DNA of 6,480 bases, taken from Desulfonatronospira sp. (GTDB lineage Bacteria > Desulfobacterota > Desulfovibrionia > Desulfovibrionales > Desulfonatronovibrionaceae). This document shows, piece after piece, positions 5,770 through 6,480 of the stretch (the stretch's first letter is position 1; the number at the start of each line of letters is the position of its first letter). The position numbers were made by a program, and so were the translations under genes. The notes below the pieces were generated by a model, which saw only the letters and a program-made list of their open reading frames with translations, ran no database searches and was not told the origin of the DNA. The stretch is from contig PWGS01000135.1 of assembly GCA_003554505.1 (NCBI GenBank), forward strand, positions 1-6,480, written 5' to 3'.

Positions 5770-5779
5770 AATCATGATT
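5770..5779. promoter_or_regulatory. Palindrome upstream of the Rrf2-family gene (candidate operator)
   Basis: AATCATGATT is a perfect 10-bp palindrome in the AT-rich leader, 57 bp before the ATG. Rrf2-family regulators often control their own genes from dyad sites near the promoter, so this is a candidate operator. It does not match the known IscR site pattern that I can recall, and short AT-rich palindromes arise by chance, so confidence is low. Confidence 0.25.
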
Positions 5780-5836
5780 CCTACTTTAAGAGTCTGGAAT
5801 GAATATCAGGCAAATTAAAAAAAGAGGGGCGCAGTT

Positions 5837-6268
5837 ATGAAGTTATCCCCGACCATCCGTTACGGTACGAGGCTGATGCTGGATATGGCCGAGCACAATG
5901 AGACCGGACCCATACGCATCAAGACCATAGCCCAGAGACAGGGGATCTCAGAGAAGTACCTGGAGAAGATTGTGCGCCTGTTGCGCAAGGCCGGTCTTGT
6001 AGATGGTTTGCGGGGGCCTGGAGGGGGCTATGTCCTGGCGGTACCTCCGGAAAAAATCACTCTGGGTTCCATCCTGGAGGCCCTGCAGGGCAGGGTGGAG
6101 TTGTGCCCCTGCCTGGGAGAGCCGGAGCATTGTGAAAAGCACCTGTTCTGCAAAACCAGGATGGTCTGGAACGACATCAACGCAGCCATATCTTCAAGAC
6201 TGCACGGTACCACACTGGCAGATCTGCGGGATTCTAGCTGCCCGGGGGAGACGGAAGAAGCCAATTAG
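5837..6268 (+). CDS. Rrf2-family (IscR/NsrR-like) transcriptional regulator
   Basis: This 143-residue DNA-binding protein has the family's normal length. The N-terminal winged helix-turn-helix covers about residues 1-70: MKLSPTIRYGTRLMLDMAEH, the recognition helix region (ISEKYLEKIVRLLRKAGLV, 37-55) and the wing LRGPGGGYVLA (58-68). The diagnostic Rrf2 wording (YLEKI...L, GxxGGY) is intact. Residues 89-106 hold C90, C92, C99 and C105. The spacing C92-x6-C99-x5-C105 resembles the three-cysteine Fe-S site of IscR/NsrR, so it may sense iron-sulfur status, redox or nitric oxide; a cluster is inferred. Start: GAGGGG (5824-5829) lies 7 nt before the ATG. No isc, nitrosative-stress or sulfur genes are adjacent, so its regulon is not visible here. 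The final codons (GCC AAT TAG) include an 8-mer that recurs after the following mobile-like element, so the stop codon sits at the insertion boundary. Confidence 0.92.
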   Translation: MKLSPTIRYGTRLMLDMAEHNETGPIRIKTIAQRQGISEKYLEKIVRLLRKAGLVDGLRGPGGGYVLAVPPEKITLGSILEALQGRVELCPCLGEPEHCEKHLFCKTRMVWNDINAAISSRLHGTTLADLRDSSCPGETEEAN

Positions 6269-6450
6269 TTTTCATCCGGAAACGGTTCTTTTTCCCTTTG
6301 GCGGCGTCAATCTGCACAATTATTCGTCACCGTATTAAGATACGCCTCCTCATAATTGTTTGATTTCCTTGCCAAAAGAAAAAACTCCTCGTTTCCGGAA
6401 AGAAAACCATCAGTTTCAGCATCCGGAAATAAAGAATTTCCGGATGGAAA
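6269..6450. mobile_element. MITE-like palindromic element, copy B
   Basis: This 182-bp relative of the element at 1710-1910 has the same ends, TTTTCATCCGGAAA (6269-6282) and TTTCCGGATGGAAA (6437-6450). It begins directly after the Rrf2-family stop codon. CCAATTAG flanks both sides (6261-6268 and 6451-6458), consistent with an 8-bp target duplication. The right copy also resembles the family's own CCAATAG segment, so a tandem-unit origin is possible. The main palindrome (about 6268-6407) closes on an apical hairpin CGTAT-TAAG-ATACG. The terminal hairpin, CATCCGGAAAT-AAAGA-ATTTCCGGATG (6420-6446), has a compensatory base-pair change relative to copy A. As the first sequence after the gene, it may form the 3' end of the mRNA. 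Confidence 0.72.
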
Positions 6451-6480
6451 CCAATTAGGTTTCAACATCCGGAAAGAAAG
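6451..6480. repeat. Further unit of the same repeat family, cut by the window end (copy D)
   Basis: After copy B a new unit begins: CCAATTAGG, then TTTCAACATCCGGAAAGAAAG. It has the left half of the terminal hairpin (CATCCGGAAAG, 6466-6476) and the start of the AAAGA loop. It lies one period (46 bp) after the matching segment in copy B, so units here are in tandem. The right half lies outside the window. Confidence 0.7.

Larger units (their letters stand above)
5282..5836. other. Repeat-packed non-coding region before the Rrf2-family gene
   Basis: These 555 bp hold no convincing gene. A 62-codon frame on the + strand (GTG at 5614, stop near 5802) begins inside an inverted repeat and has no ribosome site. 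In order: the rest of repeat copy C; an AT-rich inverted repeat AATAATT (5362-5368) with AATTATT (5382-5388); a nested inverted-repeat block (5391-5649); and a strongly AT-rich stretch (about 5700-5820) that probably holds the promoter of the Rrf2-family gene. TTGCCA (5699-5704) followed after 17 bp by TTAATT is a weak candidate pair. Confidence 0.5.

Noticed and set aside
5614..5802. 62-codon + strand open frame before the Rrf2-family gene
   Set aside because: Its GTG start lies inside an inverted-repeat arm with no ribosome site. Its later part is AT-rich intergenic DNA. It could be a repeat-derived peptide, but nothing supports translation.
6391..6480. Tandem CATCCGGAAAG units as a CRISPR array
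   Set aside because: The units are palindromic, vary between copies, are spaced by related rather than unique sequence, and no cas genes are present.

Overview
The window looks like part of a chromosome from a Desulfovibrionales-type sulfate reducer (Desulfobacterota). This is an inference. It rests on a Ros/MucR zinc-finger regulator of the short form common in that order, an Rrf2-family regulator, moderate base composition and strong AAGGAGG-type ribosome sites. I cannot name a species from the sequence alone. All convincing genes are on the + strand.

Layout. Positions 1-141 hold the 3' end of one tRNA (probably Val), a complete tRNA-Asp(GUC) and a clear rho-independent terminator. A small one-helix membrane protein follows (300-572). 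After a 456-bp non-coding stretch with short repeats comes a mucR/ros-like gene (1029-1439). The next 783 bp hold no convincing gene but are rich in inverted repeats, including a 201-bp palindromic MITE-like element (1710-1910). A probable three-gene operon follows: a nucleotide-sugar 6-dehydrogenase of the UDP-GlcNAc (WbpA/TviB) type (2223-3524), a GNAT acetyltransferase with a lysine-rich tail (3553-4134) and an M20 metallopeptidase/deacylase that overlaps it by 8 bp (4127-5281). A repeat-packed gap (5282-5836) precedes an Rrf2-family regulator (5837-6268). A second copy of the MITE-like element (6269-6450) starts right after its stop codon, and another repeat unit runs off the window end.

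How the parts relate. The dehydrogenase implies a cell-surface polysaccharide role. MucR-type proteins often control surface polysaccharides in other bacteria, but nothing here shows that this one controls the operon. The substrates of the GNAT and M20 enzymes cannot be read from the sequence.

The most notable material is non-coding. One repeat family (core CATCCGGAAAG) occurs as two near full-length palindromic elements with matching 8-bp flanks, plus two partial units, and shows a compensatory stem change between copies. A separate 259-bp block (5391-5649) has outer inverted repeats enclosing two further inverted repeats, so it could fold into a three-way junction. I see no CRISPR array, transposase, integrase or recognised defence system.
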